Counted from the first letter of the stretch, positions 1 to 9,435 are shown. The stretch: 64,000 nucleotides of DNA from Chloracidobacterium sp. (GCA_015075585.1 JABTUB010000001.1:1846501-1910500), one strand, 5' to 3'. Numbers and translations are program-made. Notes: a model not told the origin generated them from the letters alone.

Positions 1-29
1 TTGACGCGATGCCTGCCTGTTACTAGAAT
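1..29 (+). promoter_or_regulatory. Candidate sigma70-type promoter for the M16-like gene
   Basis: TTGACG at 1-6 is followed after exactly 17 bases by TAGAAT at 24-29, close to the -35/-10 consensus. It lies about 110 bases upstream of the first plausible start codon (141) and points in the direction of the downstream genes. It sits at the very edge of the window, so an upstream gene or alternative promoter cannot be excluded. No transcription data support it. Confidence 0.4.
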
Positions 30-140
30 CTCAATTTAGTTCCCGCGTCATAATTCAAAGGATTTTTCGCGTGTTTACAACAATTACCGCTTATAATGCA
101 ACTAAATGTCCGGCTGCACACGAATTCCGCTTTAATTACG

Positions 141-1406
141 ATGAAAGTCCACTATCTGTTCGATTTGAAACTTATCGCTTTCGCAGTGATCTTCGGGGCC
201 TTTATTTTTGGGGCCTCCGCTGCGGCTCAGCCGCGTCAGGAGAGGCTCCTGAACGGACTTAAGATCCTGATGTGGCGCGATTATAACGCGAAGGATGTTT
301 CGATCCGCCTCCGAATAAATTCGGGTGCGGCTTTCGATCCTCAAGGAAAAGAAGGGGTTATGCGGTTGACAGCCGACAGCATCTTTCCGAACCAAGCAGC
401 TCGGGAGTACTTTCGCGACGAACTCGGCGGCGGCCTTGATGTCGTCACAAATTACGACTATATCGAGATCGATGCTTCAGGGCGGTCTGATACGCTTCTG
501 CAGCTGCTTGAAACGGTAGCTGCCGCCGTTTCCTCACAGTCCATCGACAAAGAAGTAACATCCAAACTGAAACAGGAACTCACGGCCGAGGTATCGGCCG
601 CCGCGGCCGATCCGGCAAAAATTGCAGATGCCGAGCTGAGAAAACGGCTTTTCGGCACTTTTCCATACGGCAGGCCGATGAACGGCAGCCCCGAGTCGAT
701 CGCGAAGATAGACTTTGCAGACCTGATCAATGCCAAACTACGCTTTCTGACGGCGGATAATTCAACACTCGCGATAAGCGGCAATTTTGACCCTTCATTT
801 GCAGTTAAAGCGTCGAGAAGGCTCTTCGGGTCATGGGCGAAGGCAGACAAGACCGTGCCGCCAACCTTCAAACAGCCCGACGATCCGCCGAAAGAGGTGC
901 AGACCGTTACTGTCGCGGGAGCCTCTAACCAATTTGTTCGCTATGGTTTGCGTGGGGTCAGCCGATCGGATAAGGACTTTGGCCCGGCGATGGTTCTCGC
1001 CCGAATTATGAAGGAACGGACAGAAGCCCGCTCGGGACGATCGAAAATTGAACGAGTATTCGCGGAAATGCAGCCTCATGTGCTTCCCGGAGCGTTCTTT
1101 CTTGGTTTTACAATGCCAAATGCCGGGATCGCAGACAGCAGCCTCGACATGACGAACTTTATTAAAGACCTCCTTTCGGCACCGATCACGGATACCGAAA
1201 TTGCGGCGGCAAGGGATGAATTCCGAAAAGAATGGGCTAAGAACGACGCGGCAACACTGTGGCTCGATTCCGATACGTTCAAAACCGGTGATGCAGCATC
1301 GCAGGCAAAGATCGCTGATGCCGTTACGTTCGCAGATGTCAGGGCGGTCGCTGATCGTGTCGCGAAGGAACCTGTCGCAGCGGTCATCGTAAAAGGCGGC
1401 AACTGA
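141..1406 (+). CDS. M16 (insulinase-like) peptidase homologue, probably non-catalytic
   Basis: A 421-residue exported protein. Residues 1-29 form a signal peptide (hydrophobic LIAFAVIFGAFIFG, then ASAAAQ), which is why I chose the ATG at 141 over the ATG at 96. The rest resembles one M16 half: an N-terminal region with LNGLKILMWRD and SGAAFDP, then a second lobe (FGTFPYGRPMNGSPESI, AISGNFDP) typical of M16 subunits. In active M16 enzymes the segment GVxHFLEHxxF carries the zinc site; here the equivalent residues 72-82 read GVMRLTADSIF, so His, Glu and His are all replaced. Known families include such inactive partners that pair with an active subunit; no active M16 gene is visible here. Its stop is one base before the TTG start of the ubiE gene. 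Confidence 0.7.
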   Translation: MKVHYLFDLKLIAFAVIFGAFIFGASAAAQPRQERLLNGLKILMWRDYNAKDVSIRLRINSGAAFDPQGKEGVMRLTADSIFPNQAAREYFRDELGGGLDVVTNYDYIEIDASGRSDTLLQLLETVAAAVSSQSIDKEVTSKLKQELTAEVSAAAADPAKIADAELRKRLFGTFPYGRPMNGSPESIAKIDFADLINAKLRFLTADNSTLAISGNFDPSFAVKASRRLFGSWAKADKTVPPTFKQPDDPPKEVQTVTVAGASNQFVRYGLRGVSRSDKDFGPAMVLARIMKERTEARSGRSKIERVFAEMQPHVLPGAFFLGFTMPNAGIADSSLDMTNFIKDLLSAPITDTEIAAARDEFRKEWAKNDAATLWLDSDTFKTGDAASQAKIADAVTFADVRAVADRVAKEPVAAVIVKGGN

Positions 1407-1407
1407 T

Positions 1408-2118
1408 TTGCAAGTGCTCTCCGAAAAAGAGAAGGCCCAGCGCGCGGCGATCCACGATATGTTCGCCGGTATCGCTAACCGCTACGATCTGCTGAATCAT
1501 ACGCTTTCGCTCAATATCGATAAGCGTTGGCGGCGGCGTGTTTCTGCGATCTTGAAGGATATCCTCGCGAACCCTGACGCAGATATCCTCGATATCGCGT
1601 GCGGAACCGGCGACCTTGCGATCGAGCTTGCATCCAAAGGCAACGCGGCCGTAACCGGAACCGATTTTTGCCGCCCGATGCTTGAGATCGCCGCAAAAAA
1701 GCTGCCAAAAGTGGCCCTTGTAGAGGCAGACGCGATGGCTCTCCCTTTCGCTGACAACACTTTCGATGCGGTCACGATCGCATTCGGGCTTCGAAATTTG
1801 CCAAATTTTGCGAACGGGCTGAGAGAAATGCACCGCATACTCAGGCCCGGAGGCCGTCTGGTGATCCTCGAATTCTCAAAGACATGGCTCCCGGGTTTTG
1901 GCGCGATGTTCAACTTCTATTTTTCACACATCCTGCCGCGGATCGGCGGTGCCGTGAGCCGTTCGCGAAGTGCGTACGAATATCTGCCGGATTCGGTCTC
2001 GAAATTTCCCGACCAGCAGGCGCTCGCTGAACTTGTCGGGCAGTGCGGCTTTTCCGATGTCAACTACGTTGATCTCACAGGCGGCATCGCTGCCGTTCAT
2101 ACGGGCACAAAGGCCTGA
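1408..2118 (+). CDS. ubiE: Demethylmenaquinone/ubiquinone C-methyltransferase (UbiE/MenG)
   Basis: A 236-residue cytoplasmic class I SAM methyltransferase. The N-terminal FAGIANRYDLLNHTLS, the SAM-binding DILDIACGTGDLA, and the later AFGLRNL and PGGRLVILEFSK are hallmark UbiE/MenG motifs. The family adds the C2 methyl group in menaquinone or ubiquinone synthesis. In an acidobacterium this would be menaquinone, feeding the quinol-dependent Nar and alternative complex III enzymes encoded further along. The start codon is TTG, one base after the stop of the preceding gene, which suggests cotranscription. Length is normal for the family. Confidence 0.9.
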   Translation: MQVLSEKEKAQRAAIHDMFAGIANRYDLLNHTLSLNIDKRWRRRVSAILKDILANPDADILDIACGTGDLAIELASKGNAAVTGTDFCRPMLEIAAKKLPKVALVEADAMALPFADNTFDAVTIAFGLRNLPNFANGLREMHRILRPGGRLVILEFSKTWLPGFGAMFNFYFSHILPRIGGAVSRSRSAYEYLPDSVSKFPDQQALAELVGQCGFSDVNYVDLTGGIAAVHTGTKA

Positions 2119-2155
2119 AGTTTGGTAAAATCATTTTGCTTCGCGCCTTGGCTTG

Positions 2156-3136
2156 ATGAAATATCGGCTGATCAGTTTCATTCGACAGCTCGCGTTAATG
2201 CTTCTCGTCATTTGGACGGTCGTATCGCTCGTAACACTACTTATAGAGATCGTGCCGGGCGATCCTGCGACCGTGATACTCGGCGAGACGGCGACGTATG
2301 AGCAGATCCGCTTGTTCAACGAAAAGCACGGGCTTGACCGCCCTGCGTTTTTCTTTTCGTACGACAAAGAACAGGGCTTCAGGTGGAACGGCACTGATAA
2401 CCGCTATCTCGATTATTGGCGAGGATTGATGACGGGTGATCTGGGCCGATCTTTCAGAACGGATCGGCCGGTGTTCGATATGATCGTCGAACGCTATCCG
2501 CTCACGATAATACTTGCGATCGCGGCGATGCTGGTGGCTGTCGGGCTTGCTCTGCCGCTTGGTGTATTAGCCGGCGCTCATAAGAATTCGATCATCGACA
2601 ACCTTGCGTCGTTCATCGCCCTTTTGGGCATTTCACTGCCGACCTTCGTGATAGGCCCGTTCCTCGTTTACATTTTCTCGGTCAAGCTTGGGTGGTTCGC
2701 GGCTACCGGCAGTGCGTATGCTGAGGACATTGTGCTGCCGGCCGTTACGCTCGGTGCGGCCCTTTCAGCGATACTTACTCGAATGATCCGTTCGAGCGTG
2801 ATCGAAGAGCTTGGCGAAGATTACGTGCGCACCGCTCGAGCAAAAGGACTGAGCGAACGCGTCGTGCTTCTTAAGCACGTCCTAAAGAACGGCCTCATTC
2901 CGGTCGTTACAATCCTGGGACTCCAGCTTGGCGTGCTGCTCGCGGGCTCAATAATCACCGAAAAGATATTCAATTGGCAGGGCCTCGGCCTTTTGCTCCT
3001 CGATGACGGTATCGGCAAGCGCGATTATAGGCTCGTCCAGGGTTGTGTGCTTGTAATAAGCGTTACGTTTATAATCGCAAATACGCTCACCGATCTTGTT
3101 TACAGCAAGCTCGACCCCAGGATCAGGTTGAGTTAG
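2156..3136 (+). CDS. ABC transporter permease, DppB/OppB family
   Basis: A 326-residue inner-membrane permease for dipeptides, oligopeptides, glutathione or nickel. The family signature is visible: an N-terminal transmembrane helix, EIVPGDPATVILGE, a periplasmic segment, about five further helices, and the EAA loop (EDYVRTARAKGLSERVVLLKHVLKNGL) that contacts the ATPase. A TTG lies one codon upstream of the chosen ATG. The DppC-type partner follows after 22 bases. No binding protein or ATPase gene is adjacent, so the substrate cannot be told and the remaining subunits must be elsewhere. Confidence 0.88.
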   Translation: MKYRLISFIRQLALMLLVIWTVVSLVTLLIEIVPGDPATVILGETATYEQIRLFNEKHGLDRPAFFFSYDKEQGFRWNGTDNRYLDYWRGLMTGDLGRSFRTDRPVFDMIVERYPLTIILAIAAMLVAVGLALPLGVLAGAHKNSIIDNLASFIALLGISLPTFVIGPFLVYIFSVKLGWFAATGSAYAEDIVLPAVTLGAALSAILTRMIRSSVIEELGEDYVRTARAKGLSERVVLLKHVLKNGLIPVVTILGLQLGVLLAGSIITEKIFNWQGLGLLLLDDGIGKRDYRLVQGCVLVISVTFIIANTLTDLVYSKLDPRIRLS

Positions 3137-3158
3137 GCCAATTATTCTGAATGTTGAT

Positions 3159-3974
3159 ATGCCGAGACTTGCGTACATTGGGATCATTATCGCCGGATTG
3201 TTCATTCTTGCGGCGATCTTTGCTCCGTTCATCGCAACGCATGACCCGACGCTTCAGAACCTCGACCTCCGCTATGCACCGATGAGCGCGGCTCATTGGT
3301 TCGGTACGGACGCGCTGGGCCGCGATCTGTTTTCCCGCGTTGTTTACGGGGCACGGATCTCACTTGAGGTCGGGATCACGGTAGTGCTCGTTTCCGGCAT
3401 CGTCGGTGTGCTGATCGGCGCTGTCGCCGGATACTACGGCGGCATCGTTGACCGCATCTTGTCGGGCTATGTATTCAACGTGTTTCTGGCGTTTCCCGGC
3501 CTTCTCCTTGCGATCGCACTCGTGGCCTTCCTTGGTGCGGGCCTCGGCAAGCTGATCCTCGCACTCTGCATTATCGGGTGGGTCGGGTATGCACGAGTTA
3601 TGCGGGGGCAGGTGCTAAAGGTTCGGGAATATGATTTTGTGCAGGCGGCGCGTGCACTTGGTGCGGGAGATATGCGGATACTATTCACGCATATTCTGCC
3701 GAATTCGATCCAACCGCTGATCGTGCAGGCATCATTGGCAATGGCAGGAGCAGTGCTGTCCGAGGCGTCGCTGTCTTTTTTGGGCCTTGGAATTCCGCCG
3801 CCGGCGCCAAGCTGGGGAACGATGATCGACGAGTCGAGAGGATTTGATATTCTTGCTATCGCCCCGCACGTGATGTTCTTTCCCGCAGTTGCGATCGCGT
3901 TGACGGTGCTTGCATTCAATTTCATCGGTGACGGACTTCGTGAATACCTCGACCCGAAGCAGCGTGCAAGATGA
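3159..3974 (+). CDS. ABC transporter permease, DppC/OppC family
   Basis: A 271-residue partner permease of the preceding gene. It begins with a transmembrane helix, then the conserved periplasmic motif HWFGTDALGRDLFSRVVYGAR, several more helices, the EAA loop (EYDFVQAARALGAGDMRILFTHILPN) and the C-terminal SFLGLGIPPPAPSWGTM element typical of DppC/OppC/GsiD. It should form the heterodimeric membrane channel with the DppB-like protein. Substrate is unknown because no solute-binding protein is encoded nearby. Confidence 0.88.
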   Translation: MPRLAYIGIIIAGLFILAAIFAPFIATHDPTLQNLDLRYAPMSAAHWFGTDALGRDLFSRVVYGARISLEVGITVVLVSGIVGVLIGAVAGYYGGIVDRILSGYVFNVFLAFPGLLLAIALVAFLGAGLGKLILALCIIGWVGYARVMRGQVLKVREYDFVQAARALGAGDMRILFTHILPNSIQPLIVQASLAMAGAVLSEASLSFLGLGIPPPAPSWGTMIDESRGFDILAIAPHVMFFPAVAIALTVLAFNFIGDGLREYLDPKQRAR

Positions 3975-4041
3975 TGTGGATTTATGCTGTAAGGCAATGG
4001 AGGCCGGCGAACATTTTTTGTTTTCCCGCATCAAAACGCTA

Positions 4042-5235
4042 ATGAACCGCTATCGAATATGTCTGTCGCTCGTTCCCGTGTTTTGCTTGCTTCTTGCAGC
4101 AGCGGGCGAGATATCGGCTCAATCAGGGCGCCGGACAGTACCGACCCCGACGCCTACGCCGACTGTTGTAAAGCCTGCGCAGCCGCAGTATTCCGAATCA
4201 AAGCCGAATCCGCCGCGGCGTCGCTCCGCGGCGGATAAATTTCCCGGTATTGGCGACGCTACGGGCACTCCGACGCCGACAACTGCGGCGACGGCGGGCG
4301 GCGACGATGACATTGTAAAGGTCGAAACGGATCTGATAACCATCCCTGTCTCGGTCTTTGACCGGAACGGCCTTTATGTGTCGGGCCTCGACGAGGATGA
4401 CTTCAGCATTTTCGAGGATGGGGTTGAGCAAGAGATCGCCTACTTCGCTACCACTGATAAGCCGTTCACCATTGTCCTTCTGCTTGACACCAGCCCATCG
4501 ACCGAATACCGGATCGATGACATACAGAATGCAGCCATCGCGTTCGTAGATAACCTTAAACCCGTTGACAGCGTCATTGTCATCGAGTTCGCAGGCAGCG
4601 TTCATGTCCTTACTGACGTCACGACGGACAGATCACGTATTTACAAGGCGATCAAGAAGGCAAGCTTCGGCAACGGCACGTCACTCTATGATGCGGTCGA
4701 TCAAACGCTGCGGAAGAGGCTGGGCAAGATCGAAGGCCGGAAGGCGGTGGTCCTTTTCACCGACGGCGTTGACACTACATCACGCAAAGCTACCTACGAA
4801 AGCAGCCTGGACATTGCCGAGGAGGCCGACGCACCGATCTTTCCGATCTATTACAATACTTTCGGGCAACAGCCGCTGAATAGCGGCAGCATCGGCCTGC
4901 CTTGGCCGAATATTCTGGGCCGCTCTGCTCGCGGCCAATCAGCCGAAGAATACGCACTCGGCCGCAAATATCTGGAAGACCTTGCTACCTATACCGGCGG
5001 GCGCGTCTTTCGCCCCGAAGCAACGCCGGGTGGCCTTCAGAGGGCGTTCGAAGGCATCGCGGAAGAGCTCAGGCGACAATATAACATCGGCTATATTCCG
5101 AAAGAAGAAGGACGCGCCGGCCAGCGAAAGCAGATCCGTGTACGCGTTCGGAGGCCGAATTTGGTCGTCCGTTCACGCGACAGCTATATCGTCGGAGCAA
5201 CTCAGGCAAAACCGTCGCCGTCGCCGTCAAAATAG
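4042..5235 (+). CDS. Secreted VWFA-domain protein, acidobacterial type
   Basis: A 397-residue exported protein. The ATG at 4042 gives a clean signal peptide (RICLSLVPVFCLLLAAAGEISAQ); the longer frame from 3910 would overlap the permease gene. After a Thr-Pro rich linker (TPTPTPT) comes KVETDLITIPVSVFD...FEDGVEQEI, the leading strand region of the VWFA-related acidobacterial family, then a VWA fold with an intact MIDAS motif (LLLDTSPS, DxSxS) and LFTDGVDTTS. The C-terminus has a beta-rich stretch (RQYNIGYIP, VRVRRPNLVVRSRDSY) and a Pro-Ser tail. Such proteins are abundant in Acidobacteriota; their ligands are generally unknown. It is 22 bases upstream of malQ with no evident functional link. 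Confidence 0.85.
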   Translation: MNRYRICLSLVPVFCLLLAAAGEISAQSGRRTVPTPTPTPTVVKPAQPQYSESKPNPPRRRSAADKFPGIGDATGTPTPTTAATAGGDDDIVKVETDLITIPVSVFDRNGLYVSGLDEDDFSIFEDGVEQEIAYFATTDKPFTIVLLLDTSPSTEYRIDDIQNAAIAFVDNLKPVDSVIVIEFAGSVHVLTDVTTDRSRIYKAIKKASFGNGTSLYDAVDQTLRKRLGKIEGRKAVVLFTDGVDTTSRKATYESSLDIAEEADAPIFPIYYNTFGQQPLNSGSIGLPWPNILGRSARGQSAEEYALGRKYLEDLATYTGGRVFRPEATPGGLQRAFEGIAEELRRQYNIGYIPKEEGRAGQRKQIRVRVRRPNLVVRSRDSYIVGATQAKPSPSPSK

Positions 5236-5257
5236 GAGATCGGCCGCACCGTAACAA

Positions 5258-6781
5258 ATGACCTTTCCGAGAGCTTCCGGGTTGCTGCTTCACCCGACAT
5301 CGCTGCCGAATCGATTTGGCATAGGTGATGTCGGTGACGCCGCATTTCGCTTTGTCGATCTGCTTGACGCTGCGGGTCAAATGTATTGGCAAATGCTGCC
5401 GCTCGGCCCGACAGGTGAGGGAAATTCGCCGTATCAGTGCTTCTCGGCGTTTGCGGGAAATACTCTCTTGATATCGCCGGAAAGGCTTGTTGATGACGGC
5501 CTGCTCGACGGATCCGACCTAAGCGACACGGCGCAATATACAGCAGACAAGGTCGATTTTGATGCCGCACTCAAATTCAAAGGACAAGTCCTTTCAAAGG
5601 CCTACTACAATTTCCGGGACCTTCCTGACAGCGGCATCCGCCACGCGTTCGAGGCCTTTGTTCACGATAACAGCTTTTGGCTCGATGATTACGCGGCATT
5701 TCAAGTGATCAGATCGTTATTTGGCCAAAAGCCATGGAACGAATGGCCGGAACCCTTAAAGCTTCGCGAACCGGCCGCCCTGCAGGCTTTTGTTGATGCG
5801 AACAAGGAAGCGCTCGAGGCCCAAAAGTTCTATCAATTTCTCTTTTTTCGGCAATGGTTCGCTCTCAGAGCGTACGCCCATATCCACGGCGTAAAGATCA
5901 TCGGTGATATGCCGATCTTTGTTGCGCTCGACTCGGCAGACGTATGGTGCAATCGCGACCAATTCAAGCTTGAACCTGACGGTTCGCCAAAGGTTGTTGC
6001 CGGAGTGCCGCCCGATTATTTCTCGAGCAGCGGACAGTTATGGGGCAATCCGATCTACGACTGGGACGCGATGCAGAAAAGCGGTTTCAGTTGGTGGGCG
6101 GCCCGTGTATTTGCAACGCTCCAGATGGTTGATATTGTGCGGATAGACCATTTCCGAGGCTTTGCGGCGGCGTGGGAGATACCCGCCGGCGATGTAACGG
6201 CCGAGAACGGTAAATGGGTTCACACACCCGGCAAAGAACTCTTCAGTGTATTTGAGAAGATATTCCCGGCCCTGCCGTTCATCGCGGAGGATCTCGGCTT
6301 CATTACGCCGGACGTGGAGGCACTTCGCGACGAATTCGCCTTTCCCGGTATGCGAATCCTCCAGTACGGCTTTGGCGGCGATGCAAAGGATCTTGGCTTG
6401 CCGCACAACTACGTAAGGAACTGTGTCGCCTATACCGGCACACATGATAACGATACGGCGGTTGGTTGGTTCAGATCGCACTCGGATGGGGCTGACGGCG
6501 GTTCGGGTGCTGACAGCACATACGAACATACGCTTGCATATCTGCACTCGGACGGCGCAGATATCCACTGGGATATGATCCGCTCCTTGTGGGCCTCGGT
6601 TGCGGACACCGCGATCGTACCCGTACAAGATATTCTCGGGCTGGGAAACGAGGCCCGAATGAATATTCCTGGGTCAAAGAACGGCAATTGGGAATGGCGC
6701 CTAAGAAAAGACGCCATTACCCCGGAGATTATAACGCGGCTTAAAGAACTGACAGAACTGTACGGCAGAGCGGTAATTTGA
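5258..6781 (+). CDS. malQ: 4-alpha-glucanotransferase (amylomaltase)
   Basis: A 507-residue GH77 enzyme that transfers alpha-1,4-glucan segments between malto-oligosaccharides, in glycogen or maltodextrin turnover in the cytoplasm. Diagnostic motifs are at the N-terminus (GLLLHPTSLPNRFGIGDVG), GDMPIFVALDSADVW, the nucleophile region VRIDHFRGF, the acid/base EDLGFITPD and YTGTHDNDT. Length and start fit the family (about 500 residues). It stands alone among functionally unrelated genes and converges on the minus-strand gene ending at 6849. Confidence 0.95.
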   Translation: MTFPRASGLLLHPTSLPNRFGIGDVGDAAFRFVDLLDAAGQMYWQMLPLGPTGEGNSPYQCFSAFAGNTLLISPERLVDDGLLDGSDLSDTAQYTADKVDFDAALKFKGQVLSKAYYNFRDLPDSGIRHAFEAFVHDNSFWLDDYAAFQVIRSLFGQKPWNEWPEPLKLREPAALQAFVDANKEALEAQKFYQFLFFRQWFALRAYAHIHGVKIIGDMPIFVALDSADVWCNRDQFKLEPDGSPKVVAGVPPDYFSSSGQLWGNPIYDWDAMQKSGFSWWAARVFATLQMVDIVRIDHFRGFAAAWEIPAGDVTAENGKWVHTPGKELFSVFEKIFPALPFIAEDLGFITPDVEALRDEFAFPGMRILQYGFGGDAKDLGLPHNYVRNCVAYTGTHDNDTAVGWFRSHSDGADGGSGADSTYEHTLAYLHSDGADIHWDMIRSLWASVADTAIVPVQDILGLGNEARMNIPGSKNGNWEWRLRKDAITPEIITRLKELTELYGRAVI

Positions 6782-6848
6782 ACGGCAAAACACACCGGCT
6801 CAGAACGAACAGCCCTTCGACCTTGGGATCATCAACTTAACCGGCAAC

Positions 6849-7373
6849 CTATTGCAACGCCGTAAAGATAACGTCGGTCACATCGGCGCCAACGTCTATC
6901 AGGATCGCCTGCGGTGCGAAACTATATTGTTTTGACGCAATGCTGAGAACGTATGATCGTCCTGATTCAACATTCTCAAATCGAAAATACCCCATCGAAC
7001 TCGGCCTTATGCTTACGCCGTGTCCTTCCATATCGGTAAGCGTCAATCTCGACAACGAAATTCCCTGTCCTGTTTGCGTAACAACCCGTCCGCTAATGGT
7101 CGCCAAGCCGGCAGTGGATGACAGCGGATCAGGCACCCAGAATCCGACAAAAGCCGAGTAGCCCGGTGCCGATTCCTGGATCCCCGCTGTCGGCTGAGAG
7201 ATCGTACTCGAAACCGAGTAGGTCGCAGACGTCATTGTTCCGCCGCCGCTCGCGATCACCTGTTTTTGAAGAACGTATGGCGAACCCGTCGTTGCGGTCG
7301 GCGACGACTGAGCATTAGACACGGCAACGAGTGCGACAGAAATACAGAGTGTTGCTATCAGAGCTTTGAACAT
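6849..7373 (-). CDS. Secreted protein with carboxypeptidase-regulatory-like domain
   Basis: A 174-residue exported protein of unknown role. Residues 1-21 are a signal peptide (LIATLCISVALVAVSNAQ). A middle region (VIASGGGTMTSATYSVSSTISQP, GFWVPD) resembles the stretch often found in secreted acidobacterial surface proteins. The C-terminal half (ISGRVVTQTGQGISLSRLTL...GYFRFENVESG.SYVLSI) matches the beta-sandwich of carboxypeptidase-regulatory-like domains. It starts 11 bases after the stop of the propeller gene and is probably cotranscribed with it. Confidence 0.6.
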   Translation of the reverse strand: MFKALIATLCISVALVAVSNAQSSPTATTGSPYVLQKQVIASGGGTMTSATYSVSSTISQPTAGIQESAPGYSAFVGFWVPDPLSSTAGLATISGRVVTQTGQGISLSRLTLTDMEGHGVSIRPSSMGYFRFENVESGRSYVLSIASKQYSFAPQAILIDVGADVTDVIFTALQ

Positions 7374-7384
7374 TTCGTCTCCTT

Positions 7385-9322
7385 TTACCTCGTCGATGTC
7401 GGCGTTCCGCGATATGTATGCGGCACGAGCGTCATATTGTTCGACGTTACCATCACGAATTGATTCGACCCGATATAAACCAGTTCGACCGATGAATCTT
7501 TCACGCCTGAGATCGAATCAACGATCGTTGTTGTCTGGATCGGGCCCGAATAAAGCTTGTTGTGGTTGTTGTCGATCATGGCAGCGGACATTCGGCTGCC
7601 ATTTCCGGCTACGGCAACGGCAGACCATACGGTCCCGACACCGGTCGGTGTCCAGCTCGTGCCTCCGTCGTACGAGATCACAACCAGTCCGCCAGCTCCG
7701 CCGACCACGCCGCCCGCAGTTACCGCTATCCTCATTCCATCCGACGACATCGAGACGCCGTTCCACGCTGTATTGTTCCCCGACGGTCCCAGTGTATTCG
7801 CCGTCCAAGTTGCGCCGGAATTGGACGACACCCAAACCTTGCCCGGATTTTCGACCGCTACGAGCTTTGAGCCGTCCGCACTAGAGGCGACGGACTGCCA
7901 CTGGTTACTACCAGTTGAGCTGAGCCTGTCAACCCACGTTACGCCGGAATCAGTCGATGTATGGACGTGTCCGTTAAGCACAGCGGCGATCAGCTTGGTT
8001 CCGTCAGCCGATGAAGCGACGCGGGAGTACGAATTAGGGCTCATTCGGGACGTCCAAGAAACGCCGGAGTTTGACGATGTATAAATGTCGTGATTGTCGG
8101 CGGCGACCAGCTTGGTACCGTCGGCGGATGAGGCAACTGAATTCCAATACTTGTTCGAGTCGGCAAACCTGGCCGTCCAGGTCGCTCCTGAATCTGCCGA
8201 GGTGTATAGAAAACCGTCCTCAACGCTTGCGATCAATTTGGTTCCGTCGCTCGACGAAGCGATAGAAGTGTAGTTGCGGATGTCATCCGGCAGCGGTAGG
8301 CTCCAGGTTTGCCCGGCATTTTGAGAGATCGCAATATATCCGGGATATTCTACGGCAGCGAGCTTTGTGCCGTCTGCGGATGATGCAATTGCGGTCCACA
8401 CGTTCGTGTCGGTCGAAGCAGTGACGCTGTACTGACGCGTCCAGATCGTCTCTTGGTGTGTTGTTGCCCAATCCAGAATCGACTGCCCCGAGTTCATCGC
8501 GAGCGTGAAGCCGCCAGTGCCTTTTTCGACAACGCGAACGACATCACCGACCGCAGGTGAAGCAGGAAGCGTGACCGTTGAGGCGGCAGTATTCGTGAGA
8601 ATGTATCCGTTGTTCGGCAGTGCCTGAACCGGCCCCGACGAACTCACATTCCACTTGACCGTTCCCGGCACATTCACTAGCCCCGAACCGTTGCCGCTCA
8701 AAACACCGGTAAACGTCTTATCGCCCGCGATCGACTGCGTAGTAGAGAGATCGACAAAATTCTTAACATTGCTGCCCGTTCCGCCGTTCGCGATACCGAC
8801 GACGCCGGTAACGGAATATGCGGATGTCGCGGATGTGGCGGTCGCCGCATTCGAAGCGTTCGCGACAGTGCCCGTAACCTTCGATCCATCTATCGAGATG
8901 ATCTGGTCACTGTTGACGCAGGCTACGCAGCTCAGAGCCTGTGCATACGGCGTCGCACCGATCAGCAGCCTCGGTGAGAGCTGCGTATAGGTGTTCGCTC
9001 CTGCGGGACTCACCTGCAGGTCAAGATATGTCGTAGGCGTCGTGCTGAAGAGATCGCCGGGTAAGTTGATAGGTGCCGAAAAGACGCCGTTAGCCAATGT
9101 AACGTCTGTAAGGTCAACTTCCGCGAGCGGGGTTCCGCCCGAAGCGACACCGTAGATCTGGATGATCATATCGAAGTTGCCCGTTGCCGGGTCTCCGTTC
9201 GCAAGTGTTAACTTCCCCTGATAGATAAAGGGTACAGGGGCCGGTGCAAGGGTTCCTGTTTGTCCGGAACCAAATGTTGTAAGTAATAGAAGGAGTGCAA
9301 GCACAAAGTATGATCGCTTCAT
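7385..9322 (-). CDS. Secreted BNR/Ycf48-like beta-propeller protein
   Basis: A 645-residue exported protein. A signal peptide (SYFVLALLLLLTTFGSGQ) is followed by a domain beginning VPFIYQGKLTLANGDPATGNFDM, seen at the head of many secreted acidobacterial and planctomycete proteins. From about residue 300 there are roughly seven repeats of about 45 residues, each with an ASSADGTKL strand and an SxNSGATW Asp-box-like loop, predicting a beta-propeller as in sialidase/BNR or Ycf48 proteins. No catalytic residues can be assigned. The C-terminal 60 residues lie outside the repeats. It probably sits at the surface or in the periplasm and is followed by the small 174-residue partner. Confidence 0.65.
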   Translation of the reverse strand: MKRSYFVLALLLLLTTFGSGQTGTLAPAPVPFIYQGKLTLANGDPATGNFDMIIQIYGVASGGTPLAEVDLTDVTLANGVFSAPINLPGDLFSTTPTTYLDLQVSPAGANTYTQLSPRLLIGATPYAQALSCVACVNSDQIISIDGSKVTGTVANASNAATATSATSAYSVTGVVGIANGGTGSNVKNFVDLSTTQSIAGDKTFTGVLSGNGSGLVNVPGTVKWNVSSSGPVQALPNNGYILTNTAASTVTLPASPAVGDVVRVVEKGTGGFTLAMNSGQSILDWATTHQETIWTRQYSVTASTDTNVWTAIASSADGTKLAAVEYPGYIAISQNAGQTWSLPLPDDIRNYTSIASSSDGTKLIASVEDGFLYTSADSGATWTARFADSNKYWNSVASSADGTKLVAADNHDIYTSSNSGVSWTSRMSPNSYSRVASSADGTKLIAAVLNGHVHTSTDSGVTWVDRLSSTGSNQWQSVASSADGSKLVAVENPGKVWVSSNSGATWTANTLGPSGNNTAWNGVSMSSDGMRIAVTAGGVVGGAGGLVVISYDGGTSWTPTGVGTVWSAVAVAGNGSRMSAAMIDNNHNKLYSGPIQTTTIVDSISGVKDSSVELVYIGSNQFVMVTSNNMTLVPHTYRGTPTSTR

Positions 9323-9389
9323 AAAACATTTACCTCAGTAATGATATTTAGAGACAATTGGGCGCAGTATTGATCGGGAGCGGCTGATA

Positions 9390-9406
9390 CGGAGCGTCCC
9401 GCTCCG
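9390..9406. terminator. Short perfect hairpin in the gap between two secreted-protein genes
   Basis: CGGAGCG (9390-9396) and CGCTCCG (9400-9406) form a perfect 7-bp stem with a 3-base loop, downstream of the 740-residue protein gene that ends at 9436. No T-run follows on the minus strand, so termination would be weak or factor-dependent. The rest of the 113-base gap (9323-9435) shows nothing else I recognise. Confidence 0.3.
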
Positions 9407-9435
9407 CATCTATGCCGGCAGGCCTTCGAATGAAT

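Noticed and set aside
4134..4170. Short tandem repeat (ccgacgcc-type) in the VWFA gene
   Set aside because: It encodes an in-frame Thr-Pro linker common in exported proteins, not an independent repeat element.
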